Positions 37,946-51,639 are shown, counted from the stretch's first letter. The stretch is 64,000 nucleotides of DNA from Rhyzopertha dominica (GCA_025024175.1 QCXZ01000042.1:8945501-9009500), one strand, 5' to 3'. Made by a program: numbers and translations. The notes: generated by a model not told the origin, from the sequence alone.

Positions 37946-38321
37946 ATGGTACGCGAACTGCTGCGGTCATATTGTAGAAGCCACACATCAAGTAAACCAA
38001 AATTTTCTTTTGTGAATCCATAATTATGGCTTTCTTTTTAGCTAATTAGTCGCAATTGTTATGTACTGTTGATACGACTAAGTGTAAGTATACTAAAGTA
38101 GCATTATGTGGTAGAGTTGAGTTGAAGTGAGGTTTACAGGTTATTGACCAATTTTATCAACTTCAAGGCTAGCCTTCATATATTAGCCGTTACTATTGCA
38201 GAATGCCATGTCTCTGGCCATCAAAAGATTTAAAAAAGGATTGCTTCTACAAGGTGGCCGTCCATTACAGAAAATTATCTGGGTAGCAGGCCACTATATG
38301 CTTTTGAAAAGGTATTGCCAG

Positions 38322-38390
38322 CTTTGGCCGAAAATCGAACCCGAGACCTTTTTATTACTAGTCAAATATGACGTCACTACACCACCAAAG
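38322..38390 (-). tRNA. tRNA-Thr(AGT)-like sequence, probably pseudogene or SINE head
   Basis: The minus strand folds as a tRNA-like unit of 69 nt. The acceptor arms ctttggt and gccaaag pair with one wobble. A box-A-like stretch tggtgtagtgacg is followed by an anticodon loop ctagtaa (anticodon AGT). A consensus box B ggttcgatt closes the T-loop. The anticodon stem is badly mismatched (atttga versus taaaa) and the T-stem relies on G-U pairs. It is therefore unlikely to be a working tRNA. A tRNA-derived SINE is equally possible, since Pol III boxes A and B are kept. Confidence 0.5.
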
Positions 38391-39759
38391 CACCATTCAG
38401 AGTTCGACGTCAAAGCGGCATAAATACATTACAGTTGGCTACATGTAACGCTAGTACCCGCAATCCAGCGCATTTGCAGCTGTCAATGTACTACTTCAGT
38501 AGAAGGTGCAGGCAAGGCAATATTCAGCATGACCGTCAGGCAACATAAACAGTTTTACGTCAAAACGAGGAAGTTTACAAATGTTTATATGATATTGTCT
38601 TGAATAAAGTAAGACTTTCAACCAGGCACAACTTCTCGAAGATAGAAAACACTAAATTTTGTTTCTAAAATAATGAATCATATTGCAGCTTGTGGAGTTT
38701 ATCGTTATTATTGTTATTAAGCAGAATTGGCTCTTTGCCATTCTTGTAAAGTTGGAGTAAATACAGAGATAACAAAGGATCTGTTATCTACGGTTCGTAA
38801 AGCCTGAGCTCTTTAAATCTGGGCCTAGGTAAAATGATACCAAACAAGTATACATTTTATAAATCGTTCTATAAAGTAGGCCACTGTAGAAGTAGGGACA
38901 TCTTTCCTCTCGTTTTGCAGGTGCAGGTACGGCTTCCTCGTACCAAAAGGTCACCAGACATCACCAGGTAGTTTAAGAGTATTGAACCAATAACTTAAGA
39001 GCATAAATGCTGTACCTCTTTCTATAAATGTATCATGCAACGCGGGCGGCGTTGATTTCTGAATTCTTTGTTCCGCCTTTTTCTAACTGCTGCCAAGCTA
39101 CAGTAAGCACGGCGATCACTCAACATCAATGAGCGCGATAGCCCTGAAAGTTTCAGATCAAGCTACAGTCACGAAAATGGTGGCTTTATAAAGATTTTCC
39201 AACAATTTGAGGTTCTATTTTTCTTTAAAAGGCAATGAATAGTAGTAGGCTTATGATAACCTCTACAGTCTATACCCTTGCACTGTGGAAGCTTTGTGCA
39301 GTGCAGCTAACGTTGCTACCATTGCGGCGGGCTAAAAACGTCTTTCAATCCATTTAGTACAATTATTTAACGGGCTTATTGTAGCCACAACCTCACAAAT
39401 ACGATACATAACCTAAATAATATACGAAACTCTGGCACACCACAGACAGCTTCAGAATATAAGGTTTCTGCAACCTTAAAACTGATTATCCCAAAAATAC
39501 ACATATATATTAAAATACATCAAATAATTCAACAATAGACAGATGACAAGTACACGGCAAAGCAAAAGTTATGTTCATTTTCCTGGGAGGCGGCAAACTG
39601 ATTTTATGGATAATTTTATTGTTATTAAAGTATTGCGTTAAGCGAATTGATAAGTAATATATAGTTGAAACAGATTTTTGTTTGATGACAGAATACTTAG
39701 GGTTTCAGGTGATCTCATCAGTATAAACCGAAAAATGCCATTTTTATTTCGTCGTTCGA
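38391..39759. other. Non-coding stretch
   Basis: Nothing recognised. Confidence 0.5.
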
Positions 39760-40095
39760 CCTCCATGATCCGAAAAACGTTTTCAAAGTTCACGTTACCG
39801 CGAAAGCCGAGACTGTCCGGACGGGCACGTCGCCGGTGTAAGTTGACACATATCCCGGTGCAATTTATTAAAGAACGTTCTGTACATAAATTACATTATC
39901 TATGATAAAGTGGCAAGTGGATGGGCTGGAAGAAACACGAAGCATGGATTTGTGGGCCGCTACTGCCGCCGCGCGGTTGACGAATAGCGCCATTAAAGTG
40001 TTCGAAATTAATTTTCGTCGCGGAGGATTCGAATCTCCTGTCTGGTCGAATTTTATGCGGGATGTGCGGTGGAAAATTAGGGGTTTTCCTTGAAA
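39760..40095. other. GC-richer, CpG-bearing patch
   Basis: CpG-bearing, with two short plus frames (39678-39905 and 39902-40093) of no known family. Confidence 0.4.
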
Positions 40096-41990
40096 CGTGG
40101 CTTAGAATGGAAAAATTACTTGGACGGCATACTTATCCACGATTAGGAAATGATTAGCTCTTGCATCTAGCAAATTCAAGGATACTGATTTTCTTTTCCA
40201 AACGGCTTCCGCAGCTTTTTGACATCCACGAAAGCGAAGAAAATCAAATGTCGAAAATGATCTTTTTTTGTCTCCCGGATACACCACTTTTAAGCCAGAA
40301 AAAATAATTTTGATTATTATCCACTGGAAGTGTACAGATAAAAAACTATATATACATCGTCTACCATAGATAAAGTCTAAATGACAACCGATAGATATCT
40401 ATTTAATCGTTTTCTATAAATACCCAGTTTAGCTTTGATCTAGGCATCCATTGTATGTTATGTGAGTATTATTTATGTATAAACTGGATATTTCGCTACT
40501 TACTGTGTATGTATGTGCCAGAATCTGGAAACTAATCATACGTTTTCTTTGTTGCAGGTAAGCCAGTGGATTGCCAGGACACATGAATACTTTAGCGATG
40601 GTGTGTATATTAATAACGAGCTCTATACAGCTAGGTGGTTTATAATGACAGTTATGCATTTTAACATTTGTCTTTAGCTTTGTTCAGCTTTCTGAATACA
40701 AGTTTGATTATCAAAGTAACCATGACTTGGTTATAGATGTATGCGGTTATACCAAAAATATAGCCTTGTGGTTTCAAATTCAAAACGCTAGATACTTTCT
40801 GTAAACTTTATATTGAAATTAAAATGATAGAAATTGAATCATGAATTGTCAAACGAGACCAGAGAGTGAAAATACATAAACCACTTGCAGACTCATTTTA
40901 CCGCATTATGCTTCATGTTGTTGTTATTTAGTATTTCAGTTTTTTTTACAAAGCTAATCTCTGCTAACGATGCCTCCTCTGTTTTAAAATCTCTTGTTGG
41001 TAAAACACATTCAGTGCAATATATATATTTTTTGATAAAACTTTACACCAGCATAACACAAGCGCAGGCACATATTAGTGATAAGTATGAAGTACTAGCT
41101 GTGCAACAGCAAACGTGCAATCCTTGTTTTGTCATTGTATGCGTTAGAGAAAGATAGAAGCTCAAATTTTAAACTAAAGTGAGTTAGGAAAAAGTGACTT
41201 CAGTGAAGTAGATTCATACGAAATCGAATGAAATGTATTTCTTGTATAGTCAGACGTCTTCAGACAAAAGAAAGTAGGTGTATACAATTATGGACGGAGA
41301 TTTCTAGGCAAATTTTTACTATTTCAACAATAGCTTCATTAGTTTTAGGATTTTTGTTTTAATTTCAAAGTTTCTAGCAAACCTACACAATTATCTTTGC
41401 ATGTATGTCACTGAAAATCCAAGCTAAAACAGTTTGCTACTAGAAACACTGCAATGAATACATTACTAAAATAAAAAACTACATTACTTGAACATTATAA
41501 CATCTTGTTAAAAAATTAAACTGCACAGTTAAGTTGTGTCAGAATGTGCTTTCAAAATTTGGGGACCTTGTTGCGAACGGTTCTCCAGTTACTGACGAAA
41601 TCAGAATCGCTTTTTTGACTTCATTGCGTTCTGCATACTTTCCTACGCAAGTTAGATTTTTTCTACAATTTTTCTCGACTTCTTCCTATTCCTATTCAAT
41701 TTATATTTGAAAGTAACTATATTTAAATGTTGCCCAAAAAGTAGTCTACACACTATCACAGTTCATCCAAATTTAAAATCGAAAGCAAGTAGAAAATGAA
41801 AATAAAATATGTAACCGACGCATTCTTGTAGCCTAAATACTCTCTGTTTCATTAGATAGTTGTATTGCCAGCGCTGTAAACACGACATGCGAAACATTAT
41901 ATATTTAAAGCGCTAAATAACATTATGAATGAATAATACATCACAGCTATTACCTACTCGCATTTCCACACACATCCCGAGCCGAAGCCG
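40096..41990. other. AT-rich non-coding stretch
   Basis: No gene recognised. The frame at 40885-41157 begins with a hydrophobic segment that looks like a signal peptide, but no family is evident and the composition is ordinary for AT-rich DNA. Confidence 0.45.
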
Positions 41991-42300
41991 CAATTTCAAA
42001 ACGAAAACAAAAAGAGTTCCGCCTCTTCCCTTTTTGCCATAAAAATGGATGGCGATGATAGAATATCGACTTACATAATGCATGTAGAGCCGGCCTTCCC
42101 TCGGGCGAGGTATTTGGCATGCGGATGGGATGACGTATCGATGCTGCCTCTCCAATGTGCACCCAACGTCAGCAAAGGGCCCGAATCAGTGAGCTACGAT
42201 GAAAGAAATAGGATGAGTGGCCGGTGTAAACACGGAAAAAATGTGGGCGTACGAGCGATAGCAAAGAACCCCGTGTTTACGTCCAGAACAGGTTGAATTT
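41990..42300. other. GC-richer, CpG-bearing patch
   Basis: Open for 83 codons on plus (42045-42296) and 80 on minus, with no recognisable domain on either. Confidence 0.4.
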
Positions 42301-45300
42301 GAATAAGGTGCCTCTATCAACACTGCTGGACTTCATTGTCTGGATTTAGGGGCTTTTCCAGGCAATGAACTTGCAGTTCTTAGGGTCTTTTGGGATTCTT
42401 GAAGGGCAGTAAAAGAGAAATTTTAAATAGTCCCTATTTGTAGTTTTGAGCATACATATTTTGAAAGAAACAATGAGGAACATTAGTTAAAGTAATTTGC
42501 AAAAATAAAAACTCAAAAACATGCTTCGAAAGTAAAATATAGGTACCTATGACAAAATCAAACATTTTCGCATAAATGTGGAAAACAAAACATTACCTTT
42601 CTATACGAATGACGAGTAACGCAGAAGAATAATAGTCGCGAAACGAAGAACTTCATTAACAGAAACAAAAAATGGTACAGAATAGGCTATAGAGGGAATA
42701 ACAGGCAAAACCTAAATTAAGAAAAAATAAACAACTTTAGCAAAAAACCTAGTCACAGTTCAGTCTTGATATCAGTAATATCACTAAAACACTAAAGATA
42801 TATCAGAGGCTTCGACACTCTAACTAGGCAGGAACTGCATCGCGTGACGTCACAGAAGTAGCCGATATTGCTGTATAACACTAAATACGAGTGGGAAAAT
42901 GGTGCCGCCAAGAGTTGCTTCTCATAACGCTGGGCAGACCACGGCAGATATGAAAAAAATTACTTAAACTTAAATGTGGAGAATATTTGACGTAAAAGGG
43001 CCCGATATGCTATATAGTATCTGCATTTGTTTAGACAGGGCGTAGTGTTCAAAATGACACCGGTGTAAGCTGTGTTAGGTAACCGATTGTTGAAAAATTA
43101 TCTATTGTTACTTTTTTTAATTAAAACTAATACAATCTGTCAAATAAAATATGTGTATTTAAATTAAAGATTCTGCTTCCATTTTTGGCGTTTGTCATTA
43201 GTAATATTATTTTGTATTTTTCCGTAAAGTTACTAAGCAATATTTAACAATTTTTTTTTGTTTGATTCACAGGGCTGTAATATTCATTCCGCATTCTTAA
43301 TGCGCCTGCTTTGAATGTATAAATATGTCAGAATTAGTAATAGTCTAAGAGAGAACGAACAATTGCTAAATTCTTCTAACATATTGCATGTTACCCTGTA
43401 AGCGTTCACTAGTGTGACGTCATGACATGAGGGGAAATACAGCTTCAGCCTTGTAAGACTCTCGGAGGCTTTGAAGCTATGCCATTTAATGCACTGTTGC
43501 ACAATCGAGAAGTTGCATGAATTTTAAATCATGGAAAGTTTAACTTGAGCCACTGCCTATGGATATCAACAAATAAAGTAACTTCATGCAAAGAAAATAA
43601 TTAATAATTAAATTGCTTGTAAAATTAGTTACCTAACAGTTAATATAGCTGTGTCATTATACTGGAATACTGTGTAAAATGCTCGTTAGAGTTTAATAAA
43701 GTTGGTGCTACCTTTTGTTACCGATAAATCAGTGCAAGATATGTGTAAGTGTAAGGCATGGCCTACACCCATCTTCTTTAAATCCAGAAATAGGCTGCAT
43801 TATACTTCCTGTCCGCAATTGTTCATACCGTACGTTGTTGATGCATTTGCATTCTTCACAATGGAGGTGGGCCTTGTGACAGGACCATCTGATAATTTGC
43901 CAACGTTCGCTGTGCACAAAAAATAGTTGTTAGTCATTGTGTGCGCTATACAAAATATCTGTAATCTTATTGTACTGATCAGTCAGTTTGGCCACATTAT
44001 GTTTAAAAAGCAGAAGCTATTGAGTCTGTGATTCGTAAATCTGACGTCTTTTGTGATAAAAAAGCGGTCTGGCATCTAAAAAACAGAGGTAGGTAGATGA
44101 TGAATAAAACGCAGATGAAGGAAATTCGCGTACACGTACCGAAGACAGAGCGCCACATTGAGTGCAGGTATTGGAAACGACGAAGCATTTTTCTATGTTC
44201 TAGCTCTATTTTAGCTAATTCTGCATTTGTTAACGGACAAGGTAAAGCCTATAATACATTACACAAAGACGAATTGAGAGACATAATAATATTTTTAATT
44301 GTGTACGTGACGTCAGGACACGTTTTAGTGAAGTGACTTTTAATTCAAATTTCGAACTCTTGTTTTGGGCATAGGTGCCTTACATGTTTTCTTTCGGTAT
44401 GTATCCCCGAATATAATGCTGTTTTGAGTTAGCAAGTTTCTGATAAACTTCTCCATAAGGAGGGAATGGTTCGTTTAAAGATTGTACTTTTTCTATTTAG
44501 TGTTTTTTTATTATGTGCACATTTATATACAGCCAGTAGTTTTTATGTTTAATCTACTTGCGGGTAGAATTTTAGGGTACCTATTTACATCAACACAATA
44601 TATCTTTTATTCACAAAAAAGAAAGAAATTTGTCTCATAATTTAGTACACCCAGCACATTTCGATTTCTTTTCTTAGAATCAGCCGTATAATATACTGAA
44701 ACAAATAAAAAAAATGACACAGCTGAATAATTAGTCTCACTTTCAGGTTTTTTTTTAATTTCACATCCCTGCAAATTCATCATCCGTATAATATTTACGT
44801 AAAGTGCAAGACTAAGAAATCTGTGATAAAACGTACAACGATAAAACGTGTGTTGACTGTTATAATACTGCTGAACTGGAGCTTATTATTTTTACAAATA
44901 TTACTGCATAAAAGCCTTTTCGACAATACTGCAAATCACAGAAGCGCGTACTTAATTATCATATCTAGTTCCAAGGGTGTAGATTTCCAAAAGCTTATAT
45001 TTGTTTCACGATATAAGCACAATAATAGTGAAGAGCGTAATCCAATGAATCCACTGCAAAACTAATGCTTTTGGCAGTTTTCCTCCAATTACACATCTTT
45101 GCATTGAGCCCTAGTCGCTTCTAGCCTTGCGGCGAATCTCCTAGACAGCACTCTTCATCACTACTGTGCTTTCATTGTCACTCGTGCTTATGTCATATTT
45201 TTGTATTCAGAGTGGACTATCGGTGCGTGCTATTTAATCGGTATCTCCGTCTGAAGAGTGGTATTTCTTTGTTCATATGCCTTCTAATTAAAGCCATACA

Positions 45301-45425
45301 TCTGGAATCGGCTATTCTCAAATATGCCATAACATAATCTTTAACGGTCGGCTTCTAGGCTGGATGGGCGTGATCGACAAGTTGGTGTCTTCACCACGAC
45401 GCCTAGGGCCACTAGAAGCTCACTG
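42301..45425. other. AT-rich non-coding stretch
   Basis: No gene or clear repeat recognised over about 3.1 kb. The terminal 60-70 bases belong to the hammerhead-like fragment that follows. Confidence 0.5.
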
Positions 45426-45463
45426 CTGAAGATACCTGTCACAGTGGTAGGCGAAACGTTTGG
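45426..45463 (+). ncRNA. Hammerhead-ribozyme-like motif A
   Basis: The sequence reads CTGAAGA, ta, cctgtcac-a-gtggtagg, c, GAAACGTTTGG. The arms cctgtcac and gtggtagg can pair over most of their length including two wobbles. Both core boxes are exact. The downstream sequence (accacggccatccaatccag and catatcaatgg, to about 45530) is of the kind I know from Penelope-type terminal repeats. This is the best preserved of the hammerhead-like motifs here. Confidence 0.6.
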
Positions 45464-45769
45464 AGCCAGAAAAACAAGAAGAAGACGATATGGACCACGG
45501 CCATCCAATCCAGAAGTTTCATATCAATGGATCTTTGCACTTAAAAGTTATTCGTTTAAACGGTCAGAAAATTTCATCCATCATGTCCTTGAATCGGAGA
45601 TGAACAATAGCGCAAAAATACTTAACTGCACGGAAGACCGCTTACTGTTTTCACACTGTTTAAGTTTTCCTGTAAGAAACCAACTACGTCATCATTTAAC
45701 GAAATGGATTCCTCATGTTTCAAAGGACTCAGCGCCAAATTCCATTTAAAGCTTCCCATCCTTTGTTTT

Positions 45770-46110
45770 GGAAACTTGTAAATCCGATGCGTCCTCTGCG
45801 GGACGTATTAATCCCTCCGAAGAAAAGAGGTACTGGCGGCGCTCGCATTTTTTAAATTAAAGATTTACACTGATACCTCGCCGAATATAAATGGGAGTTG
45901 GTTGGAACTCGGGCGACACCCGGGGCGAGAAAGCGCGGTGCGGGGAGGTGAACACGGCCGCCTTCGGTGGAGCTTCCCAGCACATGTTTTATCAGCAACT
46001 CTTGTCGTAATCTGTTTCCGCAGGAGACGCGCGGCTTTATCGGCCGTGGAGTGAAATAAACCTGAAGCCGGGTCCACCGTTGCCACGCATTTCGGGAATA
46101 ACGCATCTAG
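45770..46110. other. GC-richer, CpG-bearing patch
   Basis: Strongly CpG-rich (cacccggggcgagaaagcgcg). Two overlapping minus frames have no known motif. Confidence 0.45.
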
Positions 46111-48090
46111 GTCAGGTAATTCTGTAAAGAATTAGTTTTAATATCACAAAAATTGGTTTGAGGCAGGGTAAACACTACAATGATTGGCATCTTAGGAGAT
46201 CTTAGTTCCTCAAATTGAGTTCATTCACTCGTGTACCTATTAATGAGATATTTGCGTTTTTAGTGATCCTTTAACTTGACTCTGCATGTTTTATAAGAAA
46301 TTGGTTTACACTTTTATTCCATTGTTGCCATCTGTAACATAACTATTGACATAAAAAACTTATTTATAAAAGAAGATTCAACTCAACGGCTAGTAAAATA
46401 AAAAACCTTTATTTCCTTAGTACTTGAAGTACAACTCTCGTTCTCTATCTGCAGGACATAAATAAAGGTCTAAGGTATTATAATGTGTTATTCCCTTCGA
46501 AAAACTCAATTATTGGAAAATGTACTTCGCCCTTAGTTTAGTGAGAATATAAAACATTTGTAAAATATAGATAAAAGTACTACTGCTTTCTTATATCCAC
46601 TTATAAATACAGAGGAAAATGTGAACATTACAGTTAGTGACAATTTTGCTTGCCCTCTTTCAACTTTTCTGCTTCGTTTTGGAGCTAGCACCTTTCATGT
46701 CTTTGAACAGATTATTATTCAATTTTTAAAGTAGTGAGTTTAAATTAGTACTTTGTTCTGATATATTTGCGTTATAACTGCAGTAATACCTTCTGTAGTT
46801 GTAAATGTGATTTCTAGATGTTTTGTGGAAATAGTTCAAGCCAACCTATGCCTGGTTATTATAGCTGCAAAAACTAGGTCTGTTATTATTTCTCTAGTAT
46901 TTGCTGTAATTTATTTGGTAAAAACTAGTATTTCCTTTTCATTTAGAACAGTGCTGGGATCGGGATCACGTTTTGTGAACCTGTTACTAGAATGAAACTA
47001 AATAATAAGTTGATATAGTTTATACCCTTGATGCAGTTTTCTTCAGCATTCCGTTGCGAACAGCTTTAACTGCCTTAAATATATTGTTTTCAGAATATTA
47101 TTTACATTCTTCTTTGGTCTTTGGCATTGCTGAAAAATGTGTTATTATTATTTGCATAATATAAACTTTACACATTGTAGAAAATAGACAAAACAAAGAG
47201 TAAATTAAATAGTTCATGAAACACATTAAAAGGTATACGTTTAGTTCTTGATACAAAGTTCGACGATTGGCAATGCAATGCCAATGATAACGACAACACA
47301 CAATGAATGGTTCCTCGTAACAAATGTAATAAAAATGAGTATTGAACTTAAAGTATTTAAGTTCGATGGAATAAGCATCGCGAAGATCATTTTTACATAA
47401 ATTACAATGATTTTTATGTGTCCACTGATATTTTTAGTTACATAATGGTTAAAAAGAAAACCGCGCATCAGGAATGTTTATTATTATCCAAATTATAATT
47501 CAGAGTAATTAACAAAAGATAGAGCTACAATTTTAAAACAAATGCAGTTAAATCGTTCTTTTTGCGTTGATTACAGGATTAAATATTATACACATCCTGC
47601 CAATGATTTTTGGGTTGCCAAGAATATTTCGTTTAGCCTGTAAATCTCTTCACATCAAATGATCCTACATTTAATTTCACATATACATGGATAGGTCTCT
47701 TTTTCATTGCATTTTTTGCGTTCACTAACGTAAAGTGCAGGTGTACTCGAAATTCTGTTGTAGGCCATAAAGATCCCCAATCCGTATTCCGTTTACCTGT
47801 AGTAAGCGTAGCCGTTACTTTAGAAATTTTCACTCGTAAATCACATCAGCAATGGACGCAACTTTGCCTAGCAACCGTTGTCATCTCTAAAATCTGGCAA
47901 AGGCAGGCATGGAATTATAAGAAAACGTTTGAAAATTACGAGTATAAGTATCGCAAACGTTGTCGCTACCTCTCAAAATCTAGTGACCTTACTCTGTCAT
48001 TTTCATAAAAGTCATGAAACACGTGCCAGCTAGGGAGCCATTCCAAGACATTTAGCGTCGGTTACATCAGTTGACGGCATCACAAATCCC
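46111..48090. other. AT-rich non-coding stretch
   Basis: No gene recognised. Confidence 0.5.
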
Positions 48091-48430
48091 TAATTTCTGA
48101 ACGAGTAAATATTTAATAAACTTCCGACATATAGCTGGGGTTTCAGAGCGGCAAAAATTTTCCACCACTACTTTCTTTTTTATAACGGACGGTAGCCCGC
48201 CGGTGTATACGTATCTCGTATTACGGTATTTCAGAGAGATGAAAACTGAAAATGGAAATCTGACGAGTGAGAGACACCTCGGGACGATGTGACGGAGGAG
48301 GTCTCGGTAATGTGATAACGTCGATTTGAGTACTTTTCCACCGTCGTTTAGAATAACACTGGCGTTTCTGATATTGCTTGAGCGAATTGAAAATGAACAA
48401 GGTAGAAAAGGAACAATGTAAAACAAGAAC
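48091..48430. other. GC-richer patch with a 119-codon minus frame
   Basis: The frame at 48426-48067 is the longest non-transposon frame except one. Its product is basic with no recognisable domain. I treat it as chance openness in a GC-richer patch. Confidence 0.35.
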
Positions 48431-49380
48431 GTGTAAGAAGGGTTACTTACGTCTACAGAGCTTTGTAGAAGTATGTTTGTATTTGTGTGTTGTTTATTTT
48501 TGGAAAGGCTACTGAAAAAGAAAGTTTTGTTTGTGCGATAAGAACCGTAAAGGGTTAGTGCCTTTCGCGCGTTATTATTACAAATTAACGAAGGGAACTA
48601 AAAAAACAATCCAATATCAATCGCACGTGTCGCTTTACAGTATAATGCTTACGCTCTCCTTTAAGATAGCCATTGGTGGAATTTTACGCTATCCAGTTTT
48701 GGTGGGTAACAGGCACCCTGAAATAAAGTCAACATGCTCGTCAATATTCATGAACATTCCGAATTATCCCTTCATGATCGAGCTTTGTTGAATTTTAAAC
48801 ATACAACAAACAGGCCTGTAATTGAGAATTAAATTTGCATACCGCAGGTTCATTATATTTCTTTTCATGTCGGTGATTGTAGAGGATTACTTGAAAACCA
48901 GTGTCGGACCAATTTATTTGCATTTAATCGGACTGAGATCTAATCATTTACTAGAATCTCTTATAGACCCAGTGATATACATTGATTATTTCACGGAAAA
49001 CTCAATACTTTGGAATACGAAACAGGTCACATTTCCTCAAATCAATAACTTGGATTTTACTCGATTACAGTGTCAGTAGCTCTATAATAACACTCGAATG
49101 GAAATTTTATAATTAGATAGAAAGCCAAAGAGTATTAAGATAGTTAACTAAACTGCTAACTTTGCGCTTTTAGTATTCTTCAATTAAGCCTAAAAAATAT
49201 CAATTAAGTCACCATTGAATTATGCATATAGCTTGAATGAAGGTAAAATATTTGGCTATTTTTTGCTTGCACCTGTATTGTAGACTGAAAGTCAATCAAT
49301 CTGGCTGTATCTTTCATACAGTAAGAACGCTTTACTTCACATGCTATTCAGGAACCTGTGTCTTGTAGTCCAAAATGGAT
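48431..49380. other. Non-coding stretch
   Basis: Two plus frames of about 85 codons (48531-48791, 48822-49079) without recognised motifs. Confidence 0.45.
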
Positions 49381-49610
49381 ATCGAAAATCAAGACAAACT
49401 TGGCTAACAAATTCTAAGATATGTGTCTAACAGACTAAGCTTGGCAATCAAAATCATGAATGACCAAATCAATCGTGGGATGAAGTGGAAAGTTCAAACT
49501 CAAGAGAAATGGATCAGCGTACTACTTAAAGATGTTATTTATTTTGGGAACAGCTATCATGTTTGCTCTTCTCATTTACTAAAAGCAAAAGCATACACAT
49601 AATAGGTGGT
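49381..49610 (+). pseudogene. Possible Tc1-like transposase fragment (weak)
   Basis: Plus-strand readings RLSLAIKIMNDQIN and KWISVLLKDVIYFGNSYHV loosely follow the Tc1 pattern RL.WA....W....W..V..SDE..F. The preceding GYRKSRQTWLTN fits the RKPLLT position. The acidic DE is not kept. A TIR-like start tacagggtgttcttcaagc lies at 49793. The similarity is weak and could be chance. Confidence 0.25.
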
Positions 49611-50236
49611 GAACCCTCAAGGTGCTAAACTCACCGAAAGTATTATCTTTATGGAAGCCCTACTAGTTTCTGAGCATTTCATATTAAGTTGACTCTAAAA
49701 TAAATATTATCCATTCTCTCAGCTAGATTTCCAATTTCCTAGCTTATGTTTGAACGTATAGTTTAACACAATCTTTTATTAAATACAGGGTGTTCTTCAA
49801 GCTTGGTGTTCGAAATTGACGCTTAGTAACATATAGACTTGTGGGGAAATGAATTCCACGTAATACTCACCCGCCCCCCAAACCAATTCGTAATGTATGT
49901 GCAAATTTATTTTTGGTGCACCACCTTAGACATTATTTGATGTTTATTATACATTATTATAATGCCTAAACCATTAAATTTATCCTTCATCAGATGATTT
50001 TAAATACTTCGAGTTGAAGAAAATGAGACTTCGTATCCTTATCGTTTTATAAAATTTTGGGGGCATCCCTGTCATAAGTTCTAAACTAATTTTGAATGTA
50101 ATTTATACACCATTAAAGTGTAGTTACAAAGTAATAGAAGAAGAGCGTAGTGACATATTAGCTTCAAAATTTTGAATTTAAAACAGTGCTGCAAAAAACA
50201 TAATTATCATTGAAAACTTGAGATTTGGATCTATAA

Positions 50237-51253
50237 TAGGGCTGGGTAAAGTATCGATACTTACCCAAAGTAACAATATTTGGCGGTACTGGGTATCGAT
50301 AGCATCTTGTCGTGGTATTAAGTATACAAAGTATTCAAAAGTGTCTCAAAGTACCGAAACTATTCAAAAGTATCAAAGTATCGAAATTATTTAAAAGTGG
50401 CGAAAGTATTCAAAAGTGTCAATTGTAAATATAGAATCATTGATATGGGCTGAGCATATTTTCGATATTTACACAATGTATGGTTACCTTTGCCGGTATC
50501 AAGCATCGATACCACCTTGTCGTATTCAAGTATCGAAAGTATTCAAAAGTATCGACAGTTCCCAAAAGCATATACAAATTGAAAATATTCAAATGTGTTG
50601 AAAATATCGAGTATTGCAATAATTTAAAGTACGAAAAGCTTCATAGCTATTGCAACATCCAAAATATAGGCGGTATTAAAAGTATTGAAAATATTAAAAA
50701 TTGAAATAGAGAGATCGACAAGTACGTATCTAAAAATAGAATTATTCAAAATATTAACAGCATGAAAGATTTTGAAAGTATCGAAATGTCTGTATAATTT
50801 AAAGTGTGAGAAGAATCGAAATTATTGCAGTATTTTGCGTTAGATATATCGAAGGTATTGAAGGTATCAAAGTTGTAAAAGAGCGCTCTCTGTTGGTAGC
50901 GTCATAAACGGTTCTGGTCAAATCGTGGCTCGTGAAGCATTCCAGAGGATTCGTTGCGCTGGAATACCATAATCTAGTAATTCCCCTGTTTCATAAATTA
51001 TACCTGGATTTAAAATTTGATATGTTGTATATGCGCCTCATCATATTTGAAACTATTCCTATTGCAATATTTTACTCATTGATAGCAACTTTAATACTTT
51101 TGATGCTTTAGATACTTTCGATACTTTCGGTACTTCGATACTTTCGATACTTTGATACTTTTGACATTTTAGATACTTGGATACCTTTGAGTACTCTCAA
51201 TACTGCACCGGTATCCAATGTCCATAGCTGTTTAAAGGTATCGCCCAGCCCTA
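50237..51253. mobile_element. 1-kb TIR element made of degenerate AAGTATCGA-type units
   Basis: The left end starts tagggctgggtaaagtatcg and the right end, reverse-complemented, starts tagggctgggcgatacc. The left 600 bases contain many units such as aaagtattcaaaagtatcg; the right 150 bases contain the mirror form (gatactttcgatactttcg). The centre (about 50880-51060) is non-repetitive. The TAGGGCTGGG end resembles hAT-type MITE ends, but I could not find a convincing 8-bp target duplication (left atctataa, right gtatatag). There is no coding capacity. Confidence 0.8.
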
Positions 51254-51639
51254 GTATATAGCGTGTCGTATATTTGAGGAAGCTAAATTAGATTTCTAAT
51301 GTGGTTAACCAAAAGATGTAGTAAATACGAGTATGTCGTTTTCTTGAAGTTAATCGGACTTTTAGCTGTTAATTCCAGCCATTTTCAAAATAATCGAGCC
51401 GCCATGAGTTGAAAGGCAGATCTGAGAATCAAAGAAACAAATTACTGTTACCCAAGGTATCCAAATTTTGAAGGAACGTAGGGATGTACGCATCCAGATA
51501 GCCACGAGGGCGGCAAATAGAAGGCAGTTGTGGGTTCTCGCATTAAAAACGCTTCCCCTCATATTTTTAATCTCACTTGCTTCTAAAGGCTTCTAAACTA
51601 ACTGAATAAATGCTAATTTAGGTCCTCTTGTACCATCAT

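Noticed and set aside
40015..40050. Box-B-like ggattcgaatctcc as a tRNA
   Set aside because: No box A at proper distance and no acceptor pairing.
43729..43917. Cys/His-rich minus frame resembling a zinc finger
   Set aside because: Spacing of Cys and His (CHKAHLHCEECKC) does not match a standard finger and there is no repeat of it.
48067..48426. 119-codon minus open frame
   Set aside because: No domain; lies in a GC-richer patch where stop codons are rarer by composition.
49793..49815. tacagggtgttcttcaagc as a transposon end
   Set aside because: No inverted partner found within a few kb.
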